NCBI RefSeq assembly: GCF_019090165.1
Contig: NZ_JAHRIB010000152.1
Coordinates: 310,001-374,000, forward strand
DNA: 64,000 nt
Reading direction: 5' to 3'
Origin: Streptomyces sp. BV286
GTDB taxonomy: Bacteria > Actinomycetota > Actinomycetes > Streptomycetales > Streptomycetaceae
Below the pieces are notes generated by a model that was not told the origin of the DNA, ran no database searches, and was given only the letters and a program-made list of their open reading frames with translations. The position numbers and the translations under genes are program-made. This document shows, in pieces, positions 13,910 through 23,600 of the stretch; positions within the stretch are counted from its first letter, which is position 1, and every line of letters begins with the position of its first letter.

Positions 13910-15391
13910 TCAGGCGCCGAAGAGCTGTGTCCAGTACGTGCCCGCCGAGCCGCCGCCCGCGAAGCCGACGCCCATGTGGGTGAAGGCGGGCTTGAGGATG
14001 TTGGCGCGGTGCCCGGGGCTGTCCATCCAGCCCCGGACGACCTCGGCGGGGGAGCGCTGGCCGCAGGCGATGTTCTCGCCGATGGTGCGACGCGTGCTGC
14101 CCGCGGCGGACGCCCGGTGCCAGGGCTCGCTGCCGTCCGGGGAGGTGTGGGAGTAGAAGGCCCGGGCCACCATGTCCGCGCTGTGCGCCTGTGCCGCCCT
14201 GGTGAGCAGGAGGTCCTCGGCCAGTGGCGGCAGGCCGGCCGCGGCCCGCTCGGCGTTGGTGAGCGCGACGACCTCGGCGGCGGTCCGGGACAGGCCGCCG
14301 GGGGTGAGGGGGCGGGCCCACAGCGCTGTCCAGTAGAGGGTGCCGGTCCGGTCGTCGGGCACGCAGGCCACGCCCGCCTCGGTGAACGCGGTGTCCTGGA
14401 GTGTCCGCCGGGACCGCTCGCCCGAGAGGCAGTACTCCACGAACTCCGCCGCGTCACGCGGACCGGACACCAGATGCTCACCGATCGTGAGGTACGCGTA
14501 GCCTCCCGCGGTGACGCGCTGGTGGACGGAGAGCCCGTCCGCGCCCTCGGAGTCCAGGCGGCCGCGCGCCGCCATCCCCGCGGCGTGCGCCCGCGCGGCG
14601 GCGGTCAGACGGGCGTCGAGGGCGACCGGCGGGGAACCGGCCGCGCCGCGGGCGGAGTTCACGAGGCGCAGGAAGCCGTCGGCGCCGGGTACGCCGGGTC
14701 CGGGATCGGTGGACGAGCCGCGAGTGCCCGGTGTCGCCGTCGTACCGGAGCCGCCGCGTGCCGGTGCGCGTCCCGCGCCCCTGATCCTCCCCAGCGCGGC
14801 GCGCGCGGCGCCCCGGGCGGTGGCCGGCCCGGAAGGCCCGGACCCCGTGGCACGGGATGCCCCGGGAGCGGCGCCGGGGGATCCGGCAGGAGTGCCCGCT
14901 CCCGCGTCGGAGTCCTCGCTCACCTCGACCCCGAAGTCGCGGGCGATCCCCGCCAGCCCGTCGGCGTACCCCTGGCCCAGGGCGCGCAGCTTCCACGTGC
15001 CGCCGCGGCGGTAGATCTCGGCGAGCAGCAGCACGGTCTCCCGCTGCGGACGCGGCGGGGTGAACCGGGCGAGGATCCGGCCGCCCGAGCCGGTGACCAG
15101 CAGGGTCGGAGCGGGCAGCCGCCCCAGCGGCGTGCCGGGCTCGGCGGGGCTGACGACGACGGTGACGCGGCTCGCGCCGGCCCGCAGCGCGGCCGGGTCC
15201 ACCGTGAGGGTCTGTCCGCTCAGCCGGGCACCGGGTGCGGCGGGCTGGTTGTAGAAGACGAAGTCGCCGTCCCCGCGCACCGTGCCGCCGTCGTCCGTGA
15301 CGAGCGCCGACAGGTCGAAGGGGCCGGGCACCCGGAGGGTCAGGGTGCCATCGGGCAGGGGCACATTGCCGCCGGGGACCAACTCACTCAT
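13910..15391 (-). CDS. TerD domain fused to two CAP (SCP/PR-1) domains
   Basis: This 493-residue protein has an unusual three-part layout. Residues about 1-165 are a TerD domain (FDLSALVTDDGGTVRGDGDF then VFYNQP), the tellurite/stress family that binds calcium. A Pro/Gly/Ala/Thr-rich linker (about 165-240) follows. Then come two CAP domains, about 245-355 and 365-493. The second keeps the CAP cleft residues (AFYSHTSPDG, TIGENIA, WMDSPGHRANIL); the first lacks the matching His (GRLDSEGADG) and may be inactive. No signal peptide precedes TerD, although CAP proteins are normally secreted. It stands alone between the serine hydrolase and the CDF exporter. Function is unknown. Confidence 0.85.
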   Translation of the reverse strand: MSELVPGGNVPLPDGTLTLRVPGPFDLSALVTDDGGTVRGDGDFVFYNQPAAPGARLSGQTLTVDPAALRAGASRVTVVVSPAEPGTPLGRLPAPTLLVTGSGGRILARFTPPRPQRETVLLLAEIYRRGGTWKLRALGQGYADGLAGIARDFGVEVSEDSDAGAGTPAGSPGAAPGASRATGSGPSGPATARGAARAALGRIRGAGRAPARGGSGTTATPGTRGSSTDPGPGVPGADGFLRLVNSARGAAGSPPVALDARLTAAARAHAAGMAARGRLDSEGADGLSVHQRVTAGGYAYLTIGEHLVSGPRDAAEFVEYCLSGERSRRTLQDTAFTEAGVACVPDDRTGTLYWTALWARPLTPGGLSRTAAEVVALTNAERAAAGLPPLAEDLLLTRAAQAHSADMVARAFYSHTSPDGSEPWHRASAAGSTRRTIGENIACGQRSPAEVVRGWMDSPGHRANILKPAFTHMGVGFAGGGSAGTYWTQLFGA

Positions 15392-15427
15392 CGCGCCGCC
15401 TGTCGGGTGCCGGATCACTGTGCGCGC

Positions 15428-15461
15428 CCCGTGGGGCGTCGGTACGACAACGCCCCACGGG
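15428..15461 (-). terminator. Hairpin terminator after the serine hydrolase gene
   Basis: A perfect 12-bp inverted repeat (15428-15439 with 15450-15461) has a 10-base loop and lies 31 bases past the stop of the serine hydrolase gene. It separates that gene from the downstream TerD-CAP gene on the same strand. Confidence 0.7.
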
Positions 15462-15491
15462 TGTGCACGGGTTCCTCGGACCCGCCGGCGA

Positions 15492-16757
15492 TCAGTCGCG
15501 GGCGACGCCGGGAGCGATGTCCTCGTACCGCTCCACGCGCGCCTCACCCCGAGTCGCGGCGGCCTTCGCCGGCTTGCCGCAGAACGTGGACTCCAGCGTG
15601 CCCGCCATGGTGGTGAGGACCGTCCCGTTGTTGGACGTGTTGGCGAGCGCCGTCACGGTACGCCCGCCGCCCTTCGACGTGAACGAGTACGTGTAGTAGC
15701 CCTGCACGGTGCCCGTGTGGCCGTACACCGAGACGCCGCACGACAGATCGCGCCGGCGCAGACCGAGCCCGTAACCCTGGGTGCTGTTGACGGGCACCCA
15801 CTTCTGCATCTGCGAGAGCTGCTCGGCCGACGTCAGGTCGCCGCCGAGCAGGGCCGAGAAGAAGGTGTTCAGGTCCCGGGTGCTGGAGATGACCGCGCCC
15901 GCGCTCTGCGCCCAGGAGACGGTCTGCTCGGTCGAGTCGACGAGCGGCGCACCGGCCTCGTCGGGGGTGAGGTAGCCGCGGGCGTGCTTGCCGGGGACGG
16001 CCGTCCCGGGGTGCACGTAGAAGGTGTCCTTGAGGCCCAGCGGCTTGATGATGCGGCTCTGGTACGCGGACCGCACGGGCTTCCCCGTGAGCTTCTCGAT
16101 GAGCATGCCCGCGACGACGAAGTTGGTGTTGGAGTACGAGTAGGCGGCGCCCGGCGCGCTGCCGAGGGGCTGCTTCAGGGACAGGTCCACCAGGTCCTGG
16201 TAGCTGAAGACCTTGTTGCGTACGGCCTCGAAGCCCGGGACCGTGTGCTCGAACATGTCGTTGGTGTAGTCGTAGAGACCACTGCGGTGGCTCAGCACAT
16301 GGCGCACCGTGATGTTGTCGTCGGGCAGCAGCCCCGGGAGATACGTGTTGACGGAGGTGTCCAGGGCGAGCGCGCCCTCGTCGACCAGCTGCAGCAGGAC
16401 GACGGCGGAGAAGCTCTTGGTGACACTGCCGACCCGGAAGCGGTCGGCGGTGCTGATGGCGCGTCCGGTCCCCTTGTCGGCGACGCCCTCGGTCACCTTG
16501 TGGACCGCGCCGCGGTCGTCGATCCGCGCGACGGCTCCAGGCGCTCCCTGCGTCAGCGCCGTACGCAGGACCGCGCGCAGCCCCGCGACGTCGGGTGCCG
16601 GCAGTTTCTGCGCCTTGGCGGCCGAACCGGCCTGTACGGCGGCGCTGTTGACGTCGGCAGGTGCCGCCGCCGCATCGTGGGCGGGCACAGCGAGGACGGA
16701 CAGCAGGACCGCTCCCAGTGCCGCCGTACCGCCTCTGCTCATCATTCCTGAGACCAT
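15492..16757 (-). CDS. Secreted serine hydrolase, D-Ala-D-Ala carboxypeptidase / class C beta-lactamase family
   Basis: This 421-residue exported enzyme belongs to the penicillin-binding/beta-lactamase fold. A Sec signal (GTAALGAVLLSVLAVPAHDAAA) is followed by the three active-site motifs: S111-V-T-K114 in RVGSVTKSF, Y208-S-N210 in YSYSN, and H347-T-G349 in YGHTGT. Streptomyces relatives such as the R61 D,D-peptidase have this pattern and act on cell-wall peptides; esterase activity is also possible. ATG 16755-16757 has a GGGGAG site about nine bases upstream. The gene is monocistronic, with a terminator hairpin just after it. Confidence 0.88.
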   Translation of the reverse strand: MVSGMMSRGGTAALGAVLLSVLAVPAHDAAAAPADVNSAAVQAGSAAKAQKLPAPDVAGLRAVLRTALTQGAPGAVARIDDRGAVHKVTEGVADKGTGRAISTADRFRVGSVTKSFSAVVLLQLVDEGALALDTSVNTYLPGLLPDDNITVRHVLSHRSGLYDYTNDMFEHTVPGFEAVRNKVFSYQDLVDLSLKQPLGSAPGAAYSYSNTNFVVAGMLIEKLTGKPVRSAYQSRIIKPLGLKDTFYVHPGTAVPGKHARGYLTPDEAGAPLVDSTEQTVSWAQSAGAVISSTRDLNTFFSALLGGDLTSAEQLSQMQKWVPVNSTQGYGLGLRRRDLSCGVSVYGHTGTVQGYYTYSFTSKGGGRTVTALANTSNNGTVLTTMAGTLESTFCGKPAKAAATRGEARVERYEDIAPGVARD

Positions 16758-17013
16758 GTGTGTCGTTCTCCCCGTAGTCGTCCGCCGAGCGGATTCACGT
16801 CGAGCCACGCCGCGGTCACGGCGTCGGCACCATCTCTACGCGCCGGACGTGCAGACAGGTTGCACCGGCAGGGATGAATTTCCGGTCGCCCGCGTGACGC
16901 CCGGGCCGGCGGCCCGGCATCCGCGTCCTGACCGTGCCACGCCGTCGCCTGAACGGACCCGTCGCACGGGGGCGGCGTCCGGCACGACGCCGCCCGGGTG
17001 CCAGACTGACCCC

Positions 17014-17997
17014 ATGGACGAGCGCGAATTCAGCAGGTCAGGCCAGCGGGCATCGGTAGTGGGACTCGGCACGTGGCAGCTCGGTGCCGACTGGGGCGAC
17101 GTGGACGACAAGGACGCCCTGGCGGTCCTGGAGGCGGCCGCCGAGTCGGGGGTGACGTTCTTCGACACGGCCGACGTGTACGGCGACGGGCGCAGTGAGG
17201 AGACCATCGCCACGTTCCTGCGCGGCAGGCCGGACCTGCACGTGCTGGTCGCCACGAAGATGGGCCGCCGTGTCGACCAGATCCCGGAGAACTACGTCCT
17301 CGACAACTTCCGTGCCTGGAACGACCGTTCGCGTCGCAACCTCGGCGTCGACCGCGTCGACCTGGTGCAGCTGCACTGCCCGCCGACCCCGGTGTACTCC
17401 TCGGACGAGGTGTTCGACGCCCTCGACACCCTCGTCGAGGAGGAGCGCATCGCCGCGTACGGCGTGAGCGTCGAGACCTGCGACGAGGCGCTGACCGCCA
17501 TCGCCCGGCCGGGCGTCGCCAGTGTCCAGATCATCCTCAACCCGTTCCGCATGAAGCCCCTTCAGCGGGTCCTGCCCGCGGCGCGTGAAGCCGGCGTGGG
17601 CATCATCGCCCGCGTACCCCTCGCCTCCGGCCTGCTCTCGGGCAAGTACACGAAGGACACGGTCTTCGCGGAGAACGACCACCGCACGTTCAACCGCCAC
17701 GGCGAGGCCTTCGACCAGGGTGAGACCTTCTCCGGTGTCGACTACGCCACCGGTGTCGAGGCGGCGGCCGAGTTCTCCGCGCTCGCCCCGGAGGGCATCA
17801 CCCCGGCGCAGCTGGCGCTGGCCTGGATCGTCCAGCAGCCGGGCGTGACCTCGGTGATCCCCGGCGCCCGCTCGCCCGAGCAGGCCCGCGCCAACGCGGC
17901 GGCCGGGAAGCTGCCGCCGCTGTCGGCGCAGACCCTGTCGGCGATCTCCGACCTGTACGAGCGGCGGATCAAGGAGCAGGTTGAGGGCCGCTGGTGA
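17014..17997 (+). CDS. Aldo/keto reductase
   Basis: This 327-residue cytoplasmic NADPH-dependent oxidoreductase has the aldo/keto reductase barrel. The catalytic tetrad is visible: Asp51 and Tyr56 (FFDTADVYGDG), Lys82 (ATKMG) and His121 (LVQLHCPP). The cofactor end VTSVIPGARSPEQARANAAA is also present. The ATG at 17014 begins the conserved sequence; the open frame extends far upstream but the earlier part is antisense to the serine hydrolase. Substrate unknown. It converges with the MBL gene across a hairpin at 18043. Confidence 0.9.
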   Translation: MDEREFSRSGQRASVVGLGTWQLGADWGDVDDKDALAVLEAAAESGVTFFDTADVYGDGRSEETIATFLRGRPDLHVLVATKMGRRVDQIPENYVLDNFRAWNDRSRRNLGVDRVDLVQLHCPPTPVYSSDEVFDALDTLVEEERIAAYGVSVETCDEALTAIARPGVASVQIILNPFRMKPLQRVLPAAREAGVGIIARVPLASGLLSGKYTKDTVFAENDHRTFNRHGEAFDQGETFSGVDYATGVEAAAEFSALAPEGITPAQLALAWIVQQPGVTSVIPGARSPEQARANAAAGKLPPLSAQTLSAISDLYERRIKEQVEGRW

Positions 17998-18042
17998 CTC
18001 CCGTCCGCGGGTGGCCCCGGGCCGGCGAGCCACGGATCACCC

Positions 18043-18066
18043 GCGGGCCGGTGGCCACCGGCCCGC
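18043..18066. terminator. Bidirectional hairpin terminator (24-base palindrome)
   Basis: A perfect 24-base palindrome can fold as a 10-bp stem with a GGCC loop. It lies between the converging aldo/keto reductase (stop 17997) and MBL hydrolase (stop 18138) genes. Confidence 0.7.
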
Positions 18067-18137
18067 CCTCGCCCTAGCGCCGACTGGCAGACCGTGCGAA
18101 CGGGCCCGGGCCACCCGGAACGGCACCCCGCCCCGCG

Positions 18138-18887
18138 TCAGAGCGCCCGCTCCCGCGCCCGCTGCGCCGCCTCCCGTACGGAACCGCGGTGCACGGGGCC
18201 GTGCCCCGGCAGCAGGACGTCACCCGACAGTGCCTCGAAGGTGTCCAGCGAGGCCAGCGCACCGCCCCGGTCGCGGTGGAACATGACGGGGAGCAGCTGC
18301 GGTCCCGGCACACGTGAAGTGGGATGGCCGCTGACCAGCCCGTCGCCCGATATCACCACCCCCGCCTCCGGCAGATGGAAGGCGCAGTGCCCCGCCGTGT
18401 GGCCGGGCGTGTGCACGGGGACGGGGCGGCCGGGCAGGTCGAGCGGTCCCTCACCGGGGAACGGCCGTGGTTCGGCGACCGGAATGTGGGCGGTGCCGCC
18501 GGACCGCAGCGCGTGCACGGCCCACGGCACCACCCCGGGCCGCCACGCGTTCCGCAGGACCTGCCCGACGGACACCTGGTGGAGGAAGTCCCGGCGAGCG
18601 TGCGGGACTTCGGCCTCGTGGGTATGGACCGGCGTGCCGTACGTACGGCTGAAGTAGTCGGCCGAACCGAGATGGTCGTTGTGGGCGTGGGTCACGAGGA
18701 CGGCCGTGACCGCGTCGGGCGAACTGCCCACGGCGGCAAGGGACGCGAGGACCTTGTCGCGGTCACCGGGGTAGCCGGTGTCCACGAGGGTGACGGCGTC
18801 CCCCTCGGTGAGGATCACCCAGTTGGTGTTGCTGCCGTGCACGAGATGGATGCCGTCGGCCACCTCGCGGATGTCTGCCGCCTGCAC
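18138..18887 (-). CDS. MBL-fold metallo-hydrolase
   Basis: This 249-residue protein has the metallo-beta-lactamase fold. Metal ligands are visible in VTHAHNDHLGS (HxHxDH), in VHTPGHTAGH, in VISGDGLVSGH and in LLPGHGPVH. The family includes glyoxalase II-like thioesterases, lactonases and general hydrolases, and the substrate cannot be told from sequence. No signal peptide is present, so it is probably cytoplasmic. It starts at GTG 18885-18887 after a GGGGA site. Confidence 0.88.
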   Translation of the reverse strand: MQAADIREVADGIHLVHGSNTNWVILTEGDAVTLVDTGYPGDRDKVLASLAAVGSSPDAVTAVLVTHAHNDHLGSADYFSRTYGTPVHTHEAEVPHARRDFLHQVSVGQVLRNAWRPGVVPWAVHALRSGGTAHIPVAEPRPFPGEGPLDLPGRPVPVHTPGHTAGHCAFHLPEAGVVISGDGLVSGHPTSRVPGPQLLPVMFHRDRGGALASLDTFEALSGDVLLPGHGPVHRGSVREAAQRARERAL

Positions 18888-18948
18888 GATGGTCCCCGAT
18901 CTGGAGGTCCCTGCCTGACGGACACACCCAAGCAGACCCCCGGGGACC

Positions 18949-19224
18949 TCAGCGCAGGGGGTCGGAGGAGGCGCGCATCGACTTCAGCGCCAGCAGCAGT
19001 ACGGCGATGTCGTCGAAGTAGGCCGGGTCGGGCAGCAGGTCCGTCGGCAGCACGACATAGGCGACCGCTCCCCAGAAGACCCAGCGGGGCCCGGTCGGCA
19101 GTCCGGCACGGCGGAGGTCGCGCCGGGTGCGGACCAACCTCACCGTGAGCACGACCGCCGCCGTGAGGGCCGCCGCCAGTACGGCCGCGACGACGAGAAC
19201 CAGAATCCACGTGTTGCTGTCCAT
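18949..19224 (-). CDS. DUF1232 (YkvA-like) small membrane protein
   Basis: This 91-residue protein has a strong N-terminal membrane span (WILVLVVAAVLAAALTAAVV), a basic loop and the DUF1232 signature VAYVVLPTDLLPDPAYFDDI with a second hydrophobic stretch. The family's role is unknown. ATG 19222-19224 follows GGAGGAGGGG. It is transcribed leftward, just upstream of the MBL gene. Confidence 0.85.
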   Translation of the reverse strand: MDSNTWILVLVVAAVLAAALTAAVVLTVRLVRTRRDLRRAGLPTGPRWVFWGAVAYVVLPTDLLPDPAYFDDIAVLLLALKSMRASSDPLR

Positions 19225-19385
19225 CAGCCCCTCCTCCGTCCCGTCCGGTGCTGCTGTTCGGATGCCCAGGTTCGCCCCGTCATCACCGCCCGGCCGGACC
19301 GACACGCGGCGCGGTGCGTCGGAACGCCACCCGTCGCGCACCTACTCTGTGCTTTCGATCGACCACCTTGAGTGAACAGTGGGAT

Positions 19386-20609
19386 GTGCGCGTGAAGATC
19401 GCCTGTGTCGGCGGCGGGCCCGCCGGCTTGTACTTCTCGATCCTGATGAAGCGTCAGGACCCGGCCCATGAGATCACCGTCCACGAACGGAACCCGGCCG
19501 GCTCGACGTACGGGTGGGGGGTGACGTACTGGGCGAGCCTGCTCGACGAACTGGAAGCGGGTGACCCCGAGTCGGCGCGCGCCGTGAAGGAGAGCTCGGT
19601 CCGCTGGAGCGACGGTGTCGCGCACGTCGGCGACCGTACGACCAGGCATCACGGCGACGAGGGTTTCGGCATCGGACGCGGCCGACTGCTGGACATCCTT
19701 GCCGAACGGGCCCGCTCGCTGGGCGTGCGCGTCGAGTTCGAGGACGAGATCGCCGACGGAGCCGAACTGCCCGACGCCGACCTGGTCGTCGCCTGCGACG
19801 GCGTCCGCAGCGGGGTGCGTGAACGGTACGCCGCCCACTTCGGCACCGAGGTCGTACTCGGCCGGAACACGTACATCTGGCTGGGCACCACGAAGGTCTT
19901 CGACGCGTTCACCTTCGCCTTCGTGGAGACACCGCACGGCTGGATCTGGTGCTACGCCTACGGGTTCGGCGCGGACCGGAGCACCTGCGTCGTCGAGTGC
20001 TCGCCCGAGACATGGACGGGCCTCGGCCTCGACCGGGCCGACGAGGCGGACGGGCTCGCCCTCCTCGAAGAGCTGTTCGCCGAGCTGCTGGACGGCCACC
20101 GGCTGATCGGCCGCGCCGGCGCCGGCGGCAGCGCGCAGTGGCTGAACTTCCGCACCCTCACCAACCGCACCTGGTCCCACGGCAACGTCGTCCTGCTCGG
20201 CGACGCCGCCCACACGACGCACTACTCCATCGGAGCGGGCACCACGCTCGCCCTGGAGGACGCCATCGCCCTGGCCGGCGCCCTGAGCAAGCGTTCCGGT
20301 TCCACACCGGCCGAACTCGCCCCGGCCCTCGCCGCGTACGAGGAGGAACGCAGGTCCGCGCTGCTGCCCGTGCAGAGCGCGGCCCGCCACAGCGCCCAGT
20401 GGTACGAGAACCTGCCGCGCTACATCACCCTCCCTCCGGCGCAGATGTTCGCGCTTCTCGGCCAGCGGCACTCGCCCCTGCTGCCGTACGTGCCGCCGCA
20501 GCTCTACTACCGGATCGACCGGGCGGCAGGCAGGCTCGAATCCCTGCGCAGACTCAAGCGCTGGCTGGGCCCGAAGGTGGCACGGACCCTGCACGCGAAG
20601 AGGGGCTGA
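19386..20609 (+). CDS. FAD-dependent aromatic monooxygenase (salicylyl-CoA 5-hydroxylase-like)
   Basis: This protein of about 407 residues is a group A flavoprotein hydroxylase. It begins with the FAD-binding motif IACVGGGPAGLYFSIL. It has the middle motif DLVVACDGVRSGVRE and the second FAD motif GNVVLLGDAAHTTHYSIGAG. The best matches by motif are hydroxylases acting on CoA-linked aromatic acids, but no partner genes for aromatic breakdown are nearby, so the substrate is open. Two in-frame GTGs (19386, 19392) are possible starts. Confidence 0.85.
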   Translation: MRVKIACVGGGPAGLYFSILMKRQDPAHEITVHERNPAGSTYGWGVTYWASLLDELEAGDPESARAVKESSVRWSDGVAHVGDRTTRHHGDEGFGIGRGRLLDILAERARSLGVRVEFEDEIADGAELPDADLVVACDGVRSGVRERYAAHFGTEVVLGRNTYIWLGTTKVFDAFTFAFVETPHGWIWCYAYGFGADRSTCVVECSPETWTGLGLDRADEADGLALLEELFAELLDGHRLIGRAGAGGSAQWLNFRTLTNRTWSHGNVVLLGDAAHTTHYSIGAGTTLALEDAIALAGALSKRSGSTPAELAPALAAYEEERRSALLPVQSAARHSAQWYENLPRYITLPPAQMFALLGQRHSPLLPYVPPQLYYRIDRAAGRLESLRRLKRWLGPKVARTLHAKRG

Positions 20610-20686
20610 CGCCACGTCAACGGGACGCCCCTGGCGGAAACGGCGGTGTTGCCCATGGGCCGGAAGATGCGCGAGCGTGCTGGGTC

Positions 20687-23600
20687 ATGGACCGAGACCG
20701 GGGCAACGCCGCCCTCCCCCTCACCCGCCGCCGGCTCCTCGCGGCCGCGGGCGCCACAGGTGCCGTCACCGCCATGGGCGGCACACCCGCCGCCGCGTCG
20801 CCGCACGCCGAACTCTCCCTGACCTTCACCGAGGCGACCAACGGGTCGGCAAGCCTCGCGCCCGGCGGCGACCGGTTGATCGCCGAGATCCAGAACGTGC
20901 TCTGGTCGCTCCCGCGCACCGGAGGCAGCGCCGTCCCCCTCACGCCCGCGGACCTCGAACCGAACCGGCCCGTGTACGCGCCGGACGGCGGGCTCGTCGC
21001 CTTCTGCGCCTACCGGGGCGGCGGGTTCCACATCTGGACGATGCGGCCCGACGGTTCGGACCTGCGCCGGCGCACCGACGGGCCCTTCGACGACCGCGGC
21101 CCGGCCTGGTCGCCCGACGGCACCCGCATCGCCTTCGCCTCCGAGCGCGGCGGCGACCCGGTGACCGGCAGCCCGTACCGGGTCCACGTACTGGATCTGC
21201 GTACCGGCGACATCCGCCGGGTGACCGGCCTGCCCGGTCAGGCGGGACCTCTGCAGGAGGGGGCCTGGGAGGACTTCGACCCCACCTGGTCGCCGGACGG
21301 CACGCGGATCCTGTTCGTCCGCGCGAAGGGCGTCACCACGGCCAACGGCGCCGGACTCGACGCCCGGACCGTGGCCGCCGTCCCCGCCGACGGCGCGGGC
21401 CCGGTCGCCGTCGAGCACACCGACACCACGGGCGCGCAGATTCTTACCCCAGCACTCGCCCCGGACGGCCGTCGCCTGGCGTATCTGCGGACCACCGCGG
21501 CGCCCCACGGCTCCTGCACACTCGTCGTCGACGGCGAACCCGTCGCGGTTGTCGGTGACGTCGCACCGGTACCGCCCCGCTGGACGGCGCCCGACCGGCT
21601 CCTGCTGACGGTGGACGGCGCCTTCACCCTCGTACGACCGCGGACCCCGGCGGAGACGGACGTGATCCCCTTCGAGGGGGTGCTGCCCGTGGACCGGCCC
21701 CGCTACCGGGTCAAGGAGTACGACCTGGGGGAGGGGCGAGCCCGTCCGGTACGGGGCATCCACCTGCCCGCACTCTCACCCGACGGCCGGCACATCGCCT
21801 TCGCCGCCCTCAACTCGCTGTGGCTGGCCGACACTTCCGGTGGCAGAGCGCCCCGGAGGCTGCGCCGGGCGGCGGCCACGGAGTACCTGCTCGGGCCCTC
21901 GTGGTCACGCGACGGACGTGCCCTGGTGTACGCGGACGACCGGGACGGACTGCTCGGGGTGTACCGGCGCGATCCGGCCACCGGTGAGGAGACCGCGCTC
22001 GCGACCGGCGGCCGGGTCCATCCCGCGCTCTCACCCGACGGGACACGGCTCGCCTGCCTGGACCTGACCGGGCGGCTCGTCGTCCGTGACCTCGACAGCG
22101 GCGCGGAGCGGGTGCTCGCGACCCCGCTCGGCGCGGGAGGGCTGCCCGGGCGGCCCAGCTGGTCGCCCGACGGCCGGTATCTCGCGTTCTGCGACCGCAA
22201 CCGGCTCAACCTCCGCTTCCGGGAGGGCTACAACCTCGTCCGCGTCGTCGACACCACGACCGGGACGGCCCGCCTGCACGCGGTGGCCCCTCATGTCTCG
22301 CTCGCCGACCGGTACGACTCGGGGCCCGTCTGGTCCCCGGACGGCCGCTGGATGGCGGTGATCGTCGAATCCGCGCTCTGTCTGCTGCCCGTCGCACCCG
22401 ACGGGACGCCGCGCGGAGCGCTGCGCACCCTCACCACCGAACCGGCCGACCATCCCTCCTGGTCCGGCGACTCGAAGACCCTGCTCTACCTCTCCGGCGC
22501 CCGGCTGCGCCTGATCGGCGTCGGCGGCGGACCGGCCCGCACCGTCCGGGTGCCGCTCGACCAGCGCCGCCCCGTACCGGCCGACACCGTGGTGCACGCC
22601 GGCCGGCTCTGGGACGGCACGGGCGAGTCCGTCCGGGACGACGTCGACATCGTCGTACGCCGTGGACGCGTCACCGCCGTCGAACCCCATCGCCGGCGCG
22701 GCGCAGTGACGAGGATCGACGCGTCCGAGCGGACCGTCGTGCCCGGCCTGTGGGACACGCACACCCATCCGTGGCAGGTCACCTACGGCGGCCGGCAGAC
22801 CGTCGGGCAGCTCACCTACGGCATCACGACCGCCGTGTCCCTCGGTGGCTTCGCCCACGAACAGGCCCGCATCCGCGAGGCGGTGACGGCAGGTCAGCTG
22901 GCCGGGCCCCGGCTGCTGACCACCGGCGAACTCCTCGACGGCTCCCGGGTCGCCTACAGCATGGGGCGCGCCCATCGGACGCGGGACGGGCTGCGGCGTT
23001 CGCTGGAGCGTGGCGCCGCGCTGGACTGGGACTTCGTCAAGACCTATGTGCGGGCGCCGGGTTGGGTGATGGAGGAGGCGGCGCGCTTCGGGCACGAGCG
23101 GCTCGGCGTGCGCTCGGGCAGTCATCTGCTCTCGCCCGGCGTGCAGCTCGGCCAGGATCTGACGACCCATCTGCAGGCCACCCAGCGGGCCGAGTCGGGG
23201 CACGCGATCACCCCGTCGGGGCGCGCCCACCAGGATCTGTTGGAGATCTACACCGCGCGGGGCGTGGGCTTCGGGCTCATCGCCACCCCGTTCACCTCGG
23301 CGCCCCTCCTCGGTGCGGATCCGGCTCTCGCCGACGACCCCCGGGTCACCGCCGTGATGCCGCCCTGGGACGCCGCTCTCGTCCGGCAGGGGGCGGGCGT
23401 GGCCCCGACACAGGCCCAACTCGCCACCCTGCGCGCGGAGACCGACATCTACCGGCGGATCCTGGCCGAGGGCGGCCTCGTCGCCCTCGGCACCGACCAG
23501 CCGCTCCTGCCCGTCGGCCTCTCCCTGCATCTCGGTCTGCGCGCGCTGCACCGGGGCGGCCTCTCCCCGGCCGAGGCCCTGCGCACGGTGACCGTGCTGC

